A stretch of 64,000 bases of DNA from Candolleomyces eurysporus. Lineage: Eukaryota; Basidiomycota; Agaricomycetes; Agaricales; Psathyrellaceae. The stretch's first letter is position 1. The number at the start of each line of letters is the position of its first letter. Shown here in pieces: positions 1-11,448 of this stretch. The notes under the pieces are model-generated. The model saw only the letters and a list, made by a program, of their open reading frames with translations. It ran no database searches and was not told where the DNA came from. A program made the translations under genes and the position numbers. The DNA is taken from NCBI GenBank assembly GCA_027579435.1, contig JANBPK010000749.1, positions 171,223 to 235,222 on the forward strand, read 5' to 3'.

Positions 1-722
1 GGATTCCTTGAATACCTTCTTTTGTTCCCGAACGGTTTTGGTTTCAAGGAATCTAACCCTGATCACTCCGTGTCAGCAAGATACCCCCATGCAAGTCCTG
101 AAAGACTCACTCAGGACCCGGGTTCCACTCAAACCCTAAAAGATGTTGTCCAGTGCGTTGTCAGCCATCATATCGATCTGTTAATGGACATCGATGAACA
201 GGACTGTACTCACTCAGAACGTGGGCCACTCCAGTTGGGTCATTTATTCCATTGATCGTGTCCCAACATACAAACTGGGCGGCAGCCATGGCACTATCAG
301 TTAAGTACACTCCCCCTTCGCTACCTTTGAAAAATGGCAGATAAAGATTCAACAGCTTTTGAGAAGTTAGGCTGGAGAAGTAGACATACCTCCTCTCGCA
401 TTGCAGTGCAAATCTCCAACAGTATTGGTTCTGGAAAGGAGTGGCGTCCGCATACTCTGCGCGTGCACACCTTTGGTACCGTGGAAGAGAGATATGGGCT
501 GCCGGGCACTAGGGTGAGCAACTCCCGAGCGTCTGTAAAGAGTAACGAGCTGAGAAGTGATAGTGAAGCATAAAGATTAGTTTCGCTATGCAAAATCCCA
601 ATTACTTGGATGCATACCTCTTTGGGATGGGCGGGTAACGCCTCGATGCTCGAAATACCAAGTATGACTACCAGACCAGCTAGTAAGTACGTGCGCAGAT
701 GTGTGCTCGAGAATGTGCGCAT
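1..722 (-). CDS. Secreted ADP-ribosyltransferase-like protein, copy 1 (3' end beyond window)
   Basis: Partial gene, complement(join(<1..58 with a donor at 15/16, 111..135, 214..324, 390..498, 618..722)). The ATG at 722 opens a 35-residue exon with a hydrophobic signal peptide ending near EALPA. The next exon starts just before SLFHGT, and the third carries GGVYLTDSAMAAAQFVCW. The short fourth exon encodes FEWNPGPE. The order H (FHGT), Y (VYLTD), E (FEW) resembles the His-Tyr-Glu plan of PARP-like ART folds such as DUF3990-type proteins; enzyme activity is inference. Exon lengths 105, 109 and 25 match copy 2 at 4.7-6.2 kb, and both copies share splice phases. The acceptor of exon 5 has moved to the next AG compared with copy 2. 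An alternative upstream start at 860 (conserved MPTEV/MASEV in both copies) could be 5' UTR or an extra exon, but it does not splice cleanly into the signal-peptide frame. Confidence 0.7.
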
Positions 723-1130
723 ATTGGCCAGCAATCTGTGGTACGACCTGAAAGAAAGAATAAGCTTCAAAAGACGTGAATGCCGATACAAACTCACCGG
801 CGTACGACTTGTGATGTGTGGTTGAACGTCAACGTTGGAACTGTGAACTTCGGTGGGCATCTTTTATAGCCTTTGGAACGACCTTTGTGTAGTTACCGGC
901 GTATGCATTCTGATTGAACACTAATTCCCCTTGTTGCGTCAGAAGCAGCACAGGAGGTTTAGAAACTCCTTCTGACCATCTTCCAACTGACAGAATGAGC
1001 GCCAAACACAGCCGGCGAGCGGTGATGTGCTCGTAATTCTGGTCCTGGTTAGAAACCACGCAGAATATCAAGAGCGTTGCCCCGGAATCATCTTGACTTA
1101 CGCCAGTGCGATTGAAAATTTTGCCTCAGG
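723..1130. repeat. Duplicated upstream region of the ART-like genes, copy 1
   Basis: The bases upstream of copy 1 match those upstream of copy 2 (6193-6580) as diverged but readily alignable DNA. Shared stretches include CGGAATCATCTTGACTTACG and the region around ACAGAATGAG. The duplication therefore carried promoter and 5' sequence with the gene. Alignment fades near 1130 (6590 in the other copy), with a short patch of similarity again near 1340-1375 and 6810-6850. Confidence 0.7.
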
Positions 1131-1187
1131 CGATTGCAAGTTGCGCCAGTAATGCGGCCGCGCTGAACTCGACGTTCTGCATCGTTG

Positions 1188-1254
1188 TGATCTTCTGCGA
1201 CAAAGATTGACCTGTTTCATGTGATTTTCTGCGACAAACATTGGCCTGTTTCAG
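1188..1254. repeat. Two-copy 34-nt tandem repeat
   Basis: Copies at 1188-1221 and 1222-1254 share TTCTGCGACAAA followed by ATTG-CCTGTTTCA with about three differences. The repeat is non-coding. Confidence 0.8.
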
Positions 1255-1530
1255 CTCTCTACTAACGTAGTATAACTACCTCGTTCCCATCGAGCTACGG
1301 TAGAGCCTCTACGTGGATCGGAGGGATATACGTATACACCTGCAGTGCTTCTTTCTTGTTACCATCTCCGCGTCCTTCTCAGTCGTTTTGAGATATATAA
1401 CTCGTACTTGCCGGGGTCCGGGCGATTCGGTACACGCATCGAAATCTCTTGAAATTACTACAATCATCAACGGTCGCGACTCCCCGATCTATCTTGCTTG
1501 ACGCTCTCTAGATCTTGTACTTCAACGTAG

Positions 1531-2610
1531 TATTCCAACATATCCCGCCAGAAATTTGAGCAGCCATCTTCAGATATCTCTCAGATTATTTGAAGACGCT
1601 TTCATCCTGCAGCCTTGTTTAGCGCTCGTAATTCCACGAAACAAGGGAGCACGTCTTTGGACTCACAGTAATCAGCCAGTTTGCCTACACAGAGGATCCA
1701 AGGGACACCGCGACAGCATTCCTTACACTTTACCGGTCCCAGCACTCAACCATACTCTCCGCGACAAAGACCATCATTCTTCACATACTGTAATACCACA
1801 TTCAAGATAAAGATCTATTAGAAAGGTCTTAGAACTCTTGCGAGGGCTCCCGCCTCCTCAAAATCAACCCGCTGGACCGCGGCATGGATGAGGGTGCTCT
1901 TGCCGCCTTTCAAGATTCTTCACGCAGCGTCGAGCTCCAAGAAATGGTGCACAGCCCTTTCGGACAACTCGAGGAGAGGGAAATTCGATTTATCACGCAT
2001 TTCCGTGAACTTCGTAGCCTCGCGATCTTCCTTACGAAACGTGTGAAAGACCTAGCGTTTCCTATCCTTGCCACTGTGACGACTTCGTCCTTCCGCCATC
2101 TCCGCACACTCCGCTTGTGCGCATACAGCTCGGGGAAGATGCTGCAATGGTTCAATGATACTAGCCAGTCCAAACTTCACTCTGGAAACGTTTGACTCAG
2201 GCATTCTTGGTCTACCACGGGCTGGGGCCCATTCTCAATTTGTTTTTGGAGCAGCAAGCAATAACAGAGTTATCGATTGCTGCAGAATACTCGTTCGAAC
2301 ATAACCGTGTCGAATCAGTTGATGATATGTGGGTTGAAAATTTGTGTCGAACGGTTGGCCCTAACACCCGTGGATTTAACGGAAGTAATGTCTCGCTCCA
2401 GACCCCGAAGACCGCTATCATGGGTTGGCGGGGTGTATTCGGACCCTTCATTTGCAGTATCCACCTCGTGAAGGATGTTGCCACCCTGAGCAAGAGGGAT
2501 CGCTTAAAGTGCCGTACTGTACCTGGTGGCACCTACAGGCGGTACACCAAAGACAACTTCGTGGACAGGGTGAAGGGAGGTGTTATCGTGGCAACATAGG
2601 GGGGCGAAGG
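1531..2610 (+). pseudogene. F-box-type protein pseudogene 1
   Basis: From about 1540 the frame reads an F-box-like start (IPPEI, then AAIFRYLSDYLKTLSSCSLV), interrupted by stops at TGA 1557, TAG 1619 and TAA soon after. A second open stretch, 1884-2195, has FRELRSLAIFL and SFRHLRTLRL and matches the third remnant at 8.2 kb. 2192-2599 stays open and ends in a GWRGVFGPF stretch. The shape (N-terminal F-box, then weak leucine-rich strands) is typical of the large Agaricomycete F-box family. The multiple stops argue for a dead gene. Confidence 0.6.
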
Positions 2611-3400
2611 ATGGTTCAGACGAATTCCACAGTCACTTTGTATTGTCTTTGCTTGAGGAAGGCTGAAGCATGGACATGCGTGTACTGTTCAGGCAATAGG
2701 TTTTAGGGGATTTGAAGAGATTCGGAAGTAGCACTGGGCCCATCATTCTCTTGGTGGGACGAAACGATTAACCTCGAGTGTTCGTTGTTTATCGTAGAAG
2801 TATCCTAAGATGATTTGAAGATTTGTTGAATACACGATGCGGCGACGGTCTGCATGGGGAGATTAGGGTTGACGATAATCACGCAGTGGCCGGATGTCTT
2901 CCCAGAACTTCGAGTTCGCACTCCAGAATCTTGGCCTTATTTTTACTGTGGATGCATTTGTAGGTGACCTTTGAGAATGAATTCAATTTTCTGGTGTCAA
3001 AACTCGAGACCCCTTGCTCGCCGGCAGCGGCTACCAATTGTTCTGTAACGCTTCAGCTGACGGAAAGTGTGAGGCTGAGTTGTGAATATTTCGGGTGCGC
3101 TGTGGGTTTCACTCCTCCACAGCGCTCCGCTCGTTACTGACCTTGGAAACTTAGACCCACACGCTGATATAGAGCAAAAGTACAAGACTGCGTTTTGCGC
3201 TTGCGATGCAGCCAGTCACTATGCTGAGATGACAGTGCAATCCGAAATCGTTGTGGACCCCTGTGTGAACAGGTATCCGTACTCTTGAACTCTGTGTTGG
3301 ACTCCTTTGATGCTTGTGAAATTTAGCGACGATGCGGCCAGCTCAGAGGTTCGACTCTGATTATCCAGACCGGAGGTTACAGCTCACTAACTCAAAGACA
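2611..3400. other. Intergenic, no feature seen
   Basis: No open frame with recognisable content. A GGTTCGACTC string near 3350 resembles a tRNA B-box, but no cloverleaf can be formed around it. Confidence 0.5.
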
Positions 3401-3417
3401 TAGCCGACGATCCAACC

Positions 3418-3760
3418 CAGGATCTACGACCCGAAATTCGAGCGGACATCTTCAAGCACCTCACAGATGATTTGAAGGCGCTGTCGTTCTGCAGTCTCGT
3501 TCAGCGTGCGTGGTTGTACGGAACCAGAGAGCACATTTTCGAGGTCACGATGGTTACTCAGATTTCCCGTTAAACGGACAACTTCACGACAATGTTCCTT
3601 GCACTTTGCTAGTCCCAGGACTTCACCATACTCACCGCAACGAAGGCCGTCTTACCAGCTGAGAAGGGTATCAAACGATCTCACCAATGTCCCCCGCCTC
3701 AACAAAATAAACTTCGAATTCCTTGATTGCACCGATGTTGGGTGGTTGGGTAGGTAGGAG
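3418..3760 (+). pseudogene. F-box-type protein pseudogene 2 (N-terminal fragment)
   Basis: From 3421 the frame reads DLRPEIRADIFKHLTDDLKA, then LSFCSLVQRAWLYGTREHIFEV, a clear F-box core. It meets a TAA at about 3571. The following 180 bases drift into other frames, and nothing of the C-terminal part is seen. It is similar to pseudogene 1 in the SCSLV/FCSLV and TREHVF/TREHIF positions. Confidence 0.65.
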
Positions 3761-4670
3761 GAGCAGCAGACCTGTCCCCTCAAGGAAGATCTAGATCGGA
3801 GAATCGGAGAACCGTCTCACATCATTTTAGCTAGTAATCTCATATTTTAATACTTGATCTCAAGCGCTTACTGAGCCCTTGGCATGCGGACGTCGCCCAT
3901 ATCACCTCTCTGTGATGTCTTTTTCACGTTTGTTTCGTGCTGCGTGCGCTGTTTAACTGCTCGACCAGTTATATTTGATCAATGAGACTCAATTGACGCC
4001 ATTTCGGCAGAGCCGTGAAGGCAAAATCGAAGGCATCAGTACGCTCAATTCCATATTTGAGGTTGTTGATCAAATTCAGTTACCACACTTACGCAGGTTT
4101 GCGTGCACGAAGGTTCCTCAAGGAGGGAGGCCGGCTAACGGCTACCGAATTTGCGTCTGCCCACGTCACAAAACTCACTGCTACTCGTGCCGGAACCCCT
4201 CCACCCATCGCTGAATTAGAGGCACAGTCTGAAGAGAGTCGGACGAGACTTCCCACGACCAGTGAGCCCATTTTCATCTGGCTATGTGTCTGGGTTTCGG
4301 GACCGGGGAACTTCAGAAAGAAATACATGTGAAGCCCACTCCCACTCCCTCCTTCCTTAACCTGTATCAACCCCCGCGGCTTCGTCGTCGTTGTGACTCC
4401 ACTTTCACATGTTCTACCCGAAGTGCAGATATCAGGCTAAGGCGGAGTACGTACCACCGACCGGATTTTGTCGAGTGCTTGAGTACCCTCCCAACAAATG
4501 GCGTAGATCGCTGAACCTACCCTCAAATCTGATGCAACCGCCTCCAAGCAGCCAGTAGAAGTCGAGTGATACACGCAGCACACAATGAGCTCCATTATAC
4601 AGTATACTAAGTATTACACAGCATACGAGTTGAATAAATGTACCGCCATATAAGCGAGAAACTGAGCACA
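3761..4670. other. Intergenic, 3' side of ART-like copy 2
   Basis: Several unrelated short open frames on both strands, without domain-like composition. No feature supported. Confidence 0.45.
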
Positions 4671-6192
4671 TCACGCTCCCGCCCCCACGATCGACGGAAG
4701 AGAAATCACTGCTTCCTCGCAGAGAGACCGGGAACCCTTGCTCGTGCCACNGGGGGGTTTAGGAGAAGCAGGTGGACGGATCTTGCCAGGGGACTTGCGA
4801 GAAGAAGGTGCGCTGATCTTGCCGAGGGGCTTGGGAGAAGAAGGTGCGCTGATCTTGCCAAGGAGCTTGGAAGAAGAAGTTGGGCTGATCCTGCCATGGG
4901 GCTTAGAAGGAGGTGGACTAATCTTGCCAGGCGTCTTGGGAGAACGAGGTGGACTGCTCTTCAAATTGCCAAGGGATTTGGGAGAAGAAGTCGTTTCGCC
5001 TGTGTTAGAAGAAGAGCCGCCTGCGACGGCCGCAGGTTGCTGCTCCTTGCCATTCATGAGAGCGGCAAAATTCGAGTTCCCGTTCTGGGTCTTGGCGCAC
5101 ATGTCCGATGTCAACTGGTTTCCTTTGGGGACATGGTCACAATGTATCTTGATTTTGTCTTTAAACGTGAGGTATTTGTCCAGAATTTCTTGTCGAACGA
5201 TGGCGTATTGCCAGAAATATGGTGTCAGTTCGGCGTCTGGTTAAAGCAGAAATGAACCACCAATTAACGGAGAGCACAGCTAAAGCAAGCATACCTTTCT
5301 TCGCTTTCATCGGGCTGAAGCACAGTATTTTGTTAGCATAGTTTGAGCAAATCATGGAGGGGGAAAGCATCTACCCAGAAAGCACATCTTTGTCCTTGCA
5401 TAAGTCATTGCCCTCCTGTATCCCTGGGCGTCAATAGAGGCATTGACCACAGCTCGGACGATTTTCATACCTCTTCATCAGGTTTTTGCTCTTCGAGAGT
5501 TGTCACGCGAGACCTAACTCTGGTTTCTCTGTGTCAACAGGATACCAAGAGAAGTCCAGAATCAATTGCTACTTACTCTTGACCCGGATTCCATTCAAAC
5601 CCTAAAGCATATATCATTTAATATGTTGAGGAAGTTGGGAAACAAACATTGGTGATAGAACGTAAACTCACTTAGGACATGGGCCACTCGAGCTCTAGGT
5701 GGGATCTTCCCCTCGGTACCCAATTTTTTGTCCCCCCAACATACGAATTGGGCCGCAGCCATGGCGCTATCGGTCAAGTAAAATCCTCCCTCGCTATCTC
5801 CTGCAATGAATGATGAAGATATAAGCCACTTTTGGAAAGAAAGACTTGAAACTGCGAGCACACCCTTATCGTTGCAATGCAAATCCCCGACGTCGTGAGT
5901 CTTAGAAAGGAGCGGTTTCTCGGCGACTTTGGCCGCTTCTAGGGGCGTGGTACCGTGAAAGAGGAAACTGTGCTGGTTCGGTAGGGGGTGTTGAAGAGCT
6001 GCTTCTGTACGCCGATAAATATCAAGAAACTAAAAAAGGTAAAGATCAATCCTTGCTACCCAAGTGCCCGATGAATTAGACACATACTTCTGGAGGTTGG
6101 ACGGGTAACGCCTCGACGCTTGTAATGCCAAGTATGGCTACCAGACCTGCCAGTAGATACATAGGCGAATGTTTGCTCGAGAAAGTATGCAT
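4671..6192 (-). CDS. Secreted ADP-ribosyltransferase-like protein with repetitive tail, copy 2
   Basis: Model complement(join(4671..5236,5295..5314,5375..5415,5471..5528,5577..5601,5672..5800,5864..5972,6088..6192)), 350 residues. Residues 1-30 are a signal peptide. FHGT (His41), GGFYLTDS (Tyr79) and RFEWNPGQE (Glu117 or Glu123) give an ART-like H-Y-E order, followed by a conserved-looking PYFWQYAIVRQEIL segment. Residues about 247-323 form a low-complexity tail of imperfect S-P-K-P-x-G-K-I-S/R-A/P units. An N at 4751 lies in a C/G run in the tail; if it is padding, the frame shifts and the protein ends at 4706 with a basic C-terminus, at 338 residues. Very small exons (20, 25, 41 nt) are supported by frame and by the paralogue. 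Expected location is outside the cell; an effector or self/non-self role is inference. Confidence 0.75.
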
Positions 6193-6600
6193 ATTGACCA
6201 GCAATTCGTAATACGACCTTGAAGATAGAAGAGTGAGTTACGAAAGAGGTAAATGGCAGTGGGGACACACCAGCGTACGACTTGTGATAGGTTGAACGTT
6301 AACGTTGGGGTTGTAAACTTCGGAGGCCATCTTTATAGCCCTCGTATCGGCCATGGTGTAGTAACCGGCGTGTGCATTCTAATCGAACTCTAATTCCCCC
6401 TTGTTGCATTCAGAAGTGGCACACGAGGTTTAATAACTCATTCTAACCTTCCCCCAACACACAGAATGAGTGCCAAACACAGCCAGCACGCGGTGATGTG
6501 CTCTTGACTTGAATTCTGGTTAGACACAACACAGATTATCAAGATCGTTGCCCCGGAATCATCTTGACTTACGGCAAGGCGATAACACCTGACTATGTCA
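6193..6600. repeat. Duplicated upstream region of the ART-like genes, copy 2
   Basis: Counterpart of 723-1130. It includes a conserved Met-starting stretch near 6330 (MASEV) that differs from copy 1 by a 3-nt indel, which hints at past or present coding, or at a constrained 5' UTR. Confidence 0.7.
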
Positions 6601-8030
6601 TCCCAGCGCTGGAAGTAAACATCGGCGTCGGAGGTAAGCTGCATAAATATGTAAATACTCACAGCAACGGCGGCTCTGGGGCTGCTCATTCTGGCAGAGT
6701 GGATGTGAAGACCTCGGCGTCCAATGCAAATCAATATTGACGCCCTAAGGCCATTTATATCTATAGCCCTATTTGTCGCCCTCAGACTCTTGCCGTCCGG
6801 GCACAGATCGGATGTTTCTACACCTGCAGTGTTTCTTTCTTGTCTAAGTTACCATCGCCGCTCTGAAACTTGGAAACTTACACACACATGCGCACACACA
6901 CACGCCTGCCCCCAAAATTCACATCCTTGGTAGCAGTTTCCCACATTTTTCGTCTCATACACGCCCTCGTGTACAAATTGCGAACAATTGCTTGGACCTT
7001 TCGCCATGCGAAACAAATTCAGGCTAAGTGCTCTCATGAAGAGACTCGTGTTGAGTGGTTTAGCCCCGCATGCGAATACAGATAAGCGATTGCGAAATGC
7101 TACTCGGCATGTATGGAACAAGAATGCACACTGTAAATACGGTCTTTGTTCAAAAGGAGTGGACGTTGCAGCGAAGCCGGCTTCGAGAGTGCCCACTTTC
7201 GATCGATTTGGCGACATGCATATGCATTGAAGCTTCTTGGGTTCACCACAACCATCAACAGTCGCCCGCAATCCTTGGCCTATCATAAAACCATAATGTA
7301 TCAACGTAGTGCTGCGTTCTTGTAGCGTGTATGGCTCGATAATCTAGATCTCGTGTCTCAACCTTTGAGCTTACATTCTCCGAGTCGGGTCCCCGAACGC
7401 TCACCGAGCTTGTACAAACGCTGCGGTATTTGTGATTCTTGAACCCCTAAGGGTTTACATCGCGCTCTGATGAGAGTTAATCGTCATTGTATTATGCAGT
7501 CGTCATTCGTACGGCTGCTTACTCGGCCAAGACATGCTGGTCAGCCCTGCCTCACGCACACTCATGCTTTGCGAGACATCGGCGTGTACCCGACCTTCCG
7601 ATTCGGAAGAACGGAGGCATAAGACGGATTCGTGGGCCAATTTGCAATGCTATTACTCACAGAGAAGAATGTCGAAGGCCTGGACAGAGGTTCACTGCAT
7701 AACTGGTTGGATGCAGCCATTCATACCTACCCACCTCTCCAAGAAGAAACAGAATATACTTAGATTGGCTCCAGCATGTGCCTGTGAGCCGTGTGAATAC
7801 AATCATGGCAATGGCCGGGCGCCGACCGGTTGGCCAAGCCCTCAAACCCACTGTTGGGCTGTCCTACATGCCAGACCAGGTAGCTGAGACGCTAAATCCC
7901 CCACAACGATCCCTGAGGTTTACACCTGAACCTTCAGCCGCTACTGTTGCCCCCAAATTACTCTACTCTCATCCAAGCAGTACACTGGGACGACGTCGAC
8001 GGTACGATAGGGCATACAAATAAGGTGAAG
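6601..8030. other. Intergenic with a short (AC)n tract
   Basis: A CA/TG-rich microsatellite lies at about 6880-6905. Other open frames are short and do not resemble known proteins. The tail near 7250-7270 weakly matches 1460-1480, so the decayed duplication may extend this far. Confidence 0.45.
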
Positions 8031-8034
8031 AATC

Positions 8035-9710
8035 GTGAAAGGGTCCATGTGGTGTAACGAGACTCGTGGTAATTTCTTTCTTGTATGCTCAGATATCCTG
8101 GATACACATCTCGGACTAGGTGCACCTTACGAAATCCATACTACCTTCCATCAAAGATGTGGTACGAACGCTGAGGAGGTCATAGGTCAACTGGCCAAAG
8201 CTCTCGTCTCCAATAATTTGTGTTCCTCGATCCCGGACTTGCAGGGTACCACCACTCGAAAGTCATTCAGACACTTTTTGCCAGAATGAAAGACTTCGTT
8301 CACGGCTCCTTGGACAACTTCGGAGAACATCAACTCCGCTTGGTCACTGCTTTCCCCAAGTCTCGCAGTCTATTTATCTACTTCCTGGAATGGCTGAGGA
8401 ACGTCAACCTTCCATTCATTTCTCGGGCGGGCTACCGTTCTTCCCTATTCACCGGCCTGCGCACTCTCCGCCTTGGCGCTTATGACACTGAGTAATAACC
8501 ACCGTCGTTCCCTGACCATTATCCCTCCCTTGGGTTGGAGAAACTCGACTAGCATGGTCCAGGTCCACCGTGACGTCGCAAAGGCCGGGGATCGGTCAAA
8601 ATTCTCAACTCCTTCCTGGGAACTGGAGCAAAAGCTTACTCTGACTAAATTGGTCCTCAGCGTACAGTATCTGGAATGGGAAAAGAGGAGCGAGCCAGCG
8701 GTGATGATAAATTCCAACCTTTTTCCGCATTCAGCTCGTGGTCTGACGTCTTTTGGCCTAGAAATAGATTTTCAGGCCTTATATCGCCTCCCATTCCTCT
8801 GGTTCTCGACCCACGATCCCCGCTGTATGTGCGCCTCTTTGGCCGCGCTCAACGGCAGTGCAACACTCCGAATGCTCACATTTAGCGTTGTGGGATGGAG
8901 AGGCTTATACGGTAAGCAGTGTCCAGGCGGCAACCATGAAGCGTTGTACCTCGACACGCTGAATTCGTCATTGACAGAAGAGAACGTAGGACCCCTTTTA
9001 GAACCATCAAGGCCTCTCGTTATATCTTCACAAGGGCCATGAAGGACTATAATTTCCAGGAACTCCGAGAAAGGGGCACCTTCAGTGTGTTCTCATTTCG
9101 TGATGCTCTGTGGGACCAGGATGACTCGAGGCTCGATCTGTGCACGCGGTATGTGAATGGAGGGAAGGCTTGGCAAGAAGTATGTCCTCCTGGCTGCGGT
9201 TTGCCTGGGACCGTACAGGATGGAACGCCGCGATTGCAACCTCAATGAAATTGCCAAGTGGCTCAAATGTCCCTGGAGGGCCTTCTCTTCCGTATGAAAA
9301 TGTGATTCTATCATTTCCAAGCCACTCAGCTCGAACTCCTACGGCGATCTTCTTAATAGCCAAACCGAACCGTTCCTCCAGGTACGAACTCATGCTTCGA
9401 TCAAAGGACGAAAAAAAAACCACGGAAAGAAAGACNGGGGGGTTCCGAATTCTTCCTGGGACCTGGAGCCAGAAAAAACTTCGGCGGCATCCTGGAGCTC
9501 TCACGCTAAGTCAGATAGGTGAACACGTCGACTCCTCCATAGCAGCATTTCTTCAACACAGCATCTCTTCGGCCTTCGGCGACATCTCGAGTCGTGCTTA
9601 GAACTGAGGACTCTCAATCTTACGAACTTTCCCCCGACCGATCGTGCAATCGTGCATGTGCTCCTTGTGCTCCTGCTCTCACCACGTTTTGAACGGTATG
9701 GTATGTACAT
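8035..9710 (+). pseudogene. F-box/LRR-type protein pseudogene 3
   Basis: Open stretches in different frames (8035-8289, 8220-8495, 8473-9042, 9140-9601) resemble pieces of one gene. The 8286-8495 piece (FPKSRSLFIYFLEWL, LFTGLRTLRLGAYDT) aligns with pseudogene 1 (FRELRSLAIFLTKRV, SFRHLRTLRLCAYSS). No F-box core is seen at the 5' side. An N at 9436 sits against a G run. Frame changes between pieces could include unrecognised introns, so pseudogene status is probable rather than certain. Confidence 0.45.
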
Positions 9711-10525
9711 CATAGCTCCAATGGATCCACGCTCCCCCGACTCAAGTCAACTGATAACAATGTAGCGATAAAGACCTTCGAAAAGGAACCATCGTGCGCA
9801 AGCTAAAAATCTCCACTTAGAAGTTATTAATCTACCCCCAGCGCATCTTCCGAAATATCTATTTTCAGCAGAGCACATTGTGCACACTGCACCCATAGAA
9901 GACCTTCTCGTCCCGAGTCTCGGGGACGCTGATCAGGACCGTGGTCAGACTTCCTAAGGTTCGCAGGTACGCTGGCTACCAGTTGGCTTCTTCAACATGC
10001 ATTCTGCCCATGTCAGGCCCGGGAATACAAATTCGGCCATTTCATTGTCAAATAGAAGTCTTTCTCCCTCGACTTTCTAGTAATTGCATCATCACATGTA
10101 CCTAACGTGAGCATATCACGGTGTATCCAGTCCCACGCTCGAGTACTCACACACCACTGTGACGACAGGATCCACTGTGACTTTGCGAAGAACGCTGAAA
10201 AGGGCGCTATTTCGAAGATTTCTTTCTCTGGCTTGGTAGGCTGTGAGCTCCTAAGCTCTTCGATTCCATGTTGTCATTGATACAGATCATAGTACACCTA
10301 TACAATTATACCGGCCGCAGTGCAGAAGGTGTACCATTTCCTTGAGTCATCGTCTTCTATTTTGTGCTTCTCAAGTCTTGCCGCCACTCAAGCCGCCCCA
10401 AGGCGCTTGCTGCAGTTGGGAAAATCGATCACGTGAGCTGATGGGGTGACGGCCACCTCCGATTTTCCGCTTCCGCTGTTGTCCGCAACGAACTCGTCTA
10501 CTACTGTCTCCATCGACCTCGAACT
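9711..10525. other. Intergenic, upstream of QCR10
   Basis: No coding signal recognised. The last about 100 bases, just 5' of the QCR10 ATG, are pyrimidine-rich, as is common in fungal promoters. Confidence 0.4.
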
Positions 10526-10931
10526 ATGGCCCGCCTTGCCTTCCAATCTCGCACCCCCTTGCAGGCTTTTTTGGGGGTAAGCTCTTTCTCCAAGTCCTAT
10601 TCACGTGGCGGTGTGGATTAACCAATTCATTAGGCTGCTACCCCCTGGACTCGCAGTGCCGCTACATGGGGTGTCGGCGCTGGCACCGCCGTCTTCCTGG
10701 TGCGTTCTCACTGAAATTACATTTGAATTGAAAGAATGCTCACTCTCAGACCTTAGCTTCTTTCCGTGACTCCGCTTGTTCGACGTGAAGTGCTGCAAAA
10801 GACACCCGGAGTTCGTTCTATTTCCCTATTCAGTCAACTTCCCACCCTGACTCGAAGTCGTTCTCGTTTCTCTGCTTTAGCTCTCTTGGTACTACGAAGA
10901 CAAGACTCCTGCATCCGACAAGCCTTTCTAA
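10526..10931 (+). CDS. QCR10: Cytochrome b-c1 complex subunit 10 (QCR10-like)
   Basis: Model join(10526..10576,10634..10699,10757..10810,10881..10931), 73 residues. The protein starts MARLAFQSRTPLQAFLG, has a Gly/Ala-rich membrane span (TWGVGAGTAVFLLLS, residues 28-42), and ends with the family signature YYEDKTPASDKPF. In this family the protein is a small single-pass subunit of respiratory complex III in the mitochondrial inner membrane. All three introns are 57-70 nt, phase 0, with GTAAGC, GTGCGT and GTTCGT donors. The third exon uses the TTAG acceptor at 10756 rather than the upstream CAG, the only choice that keeps the frame. No single open frame covers it, so simple ORF calling misses this gene. 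Confidence 0.85.
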
Positions 10932-11174
10932 ACCCGGGGCTTCATCCACTACGCGTCTACTTTACCCCAGTTTCGATACCACGTAGGTTGGAAGGGGAAA
11001 ACGGGCATCCCGGCGTCATGGCCGACCACTACCGTCAAACCTCGTTCGATACAAGTCGACTATGGCCGCTTTTATCTCTAATAGAAAATAGAATTGCACC
11101 ATCTGGAGAATTGCCCATACCATATGGCATGCAGTCTCGAGAATCCCGGATTCGATCCTACTTATCCAAAATCC

Positions 11175-11448
11175 TCTCCCGGATCCGTGCCTGTGATCTT
11201 CCGAGCCAATCTCTTAATTACAAGGGAATACTCGAGGACCGAGTACAGCGTTCAAAGGTTCCTAGGAATACCTCGCCATCCTCCCGCTTGCAGGCATGAC
11301 GCCCAGAGCTGTGGGCAGATCTCCCGGATTCATGCCTGCGGCCTTCCGAGCCAATCTCTTGATTATAAGGAGATACTCGAGGACCGAGTACAACGCTTCA
11401 AAGGTTACTAGAGACACCTCGCCATCCTCCCGCTTGTAGGCATGGCGT
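11175..11448. repeat. 145-bp direct tandem duplication
   Basis: The segment from 11175 (TCTCCCGGATCCGTGCCTG) recurs from 11320 (TCTCCCGGATTCATGCCTG). Both copies run through CCGAGCCAATCTCTT, ACTCGAGGACCGAGTACA and CACCTCGCCATCCTCCCGCTT or the equivalent, with scattered substitutions. Period is 145 bp. It lies 3' of QCR10 in DNA with no supported gene. Confidence 0.85.

Noticed and set aside
3340..3370. tRNA B-box-like GGTTCGACTC
   Set aside because: No acceptor, D or anticodon stems can be paired around it.
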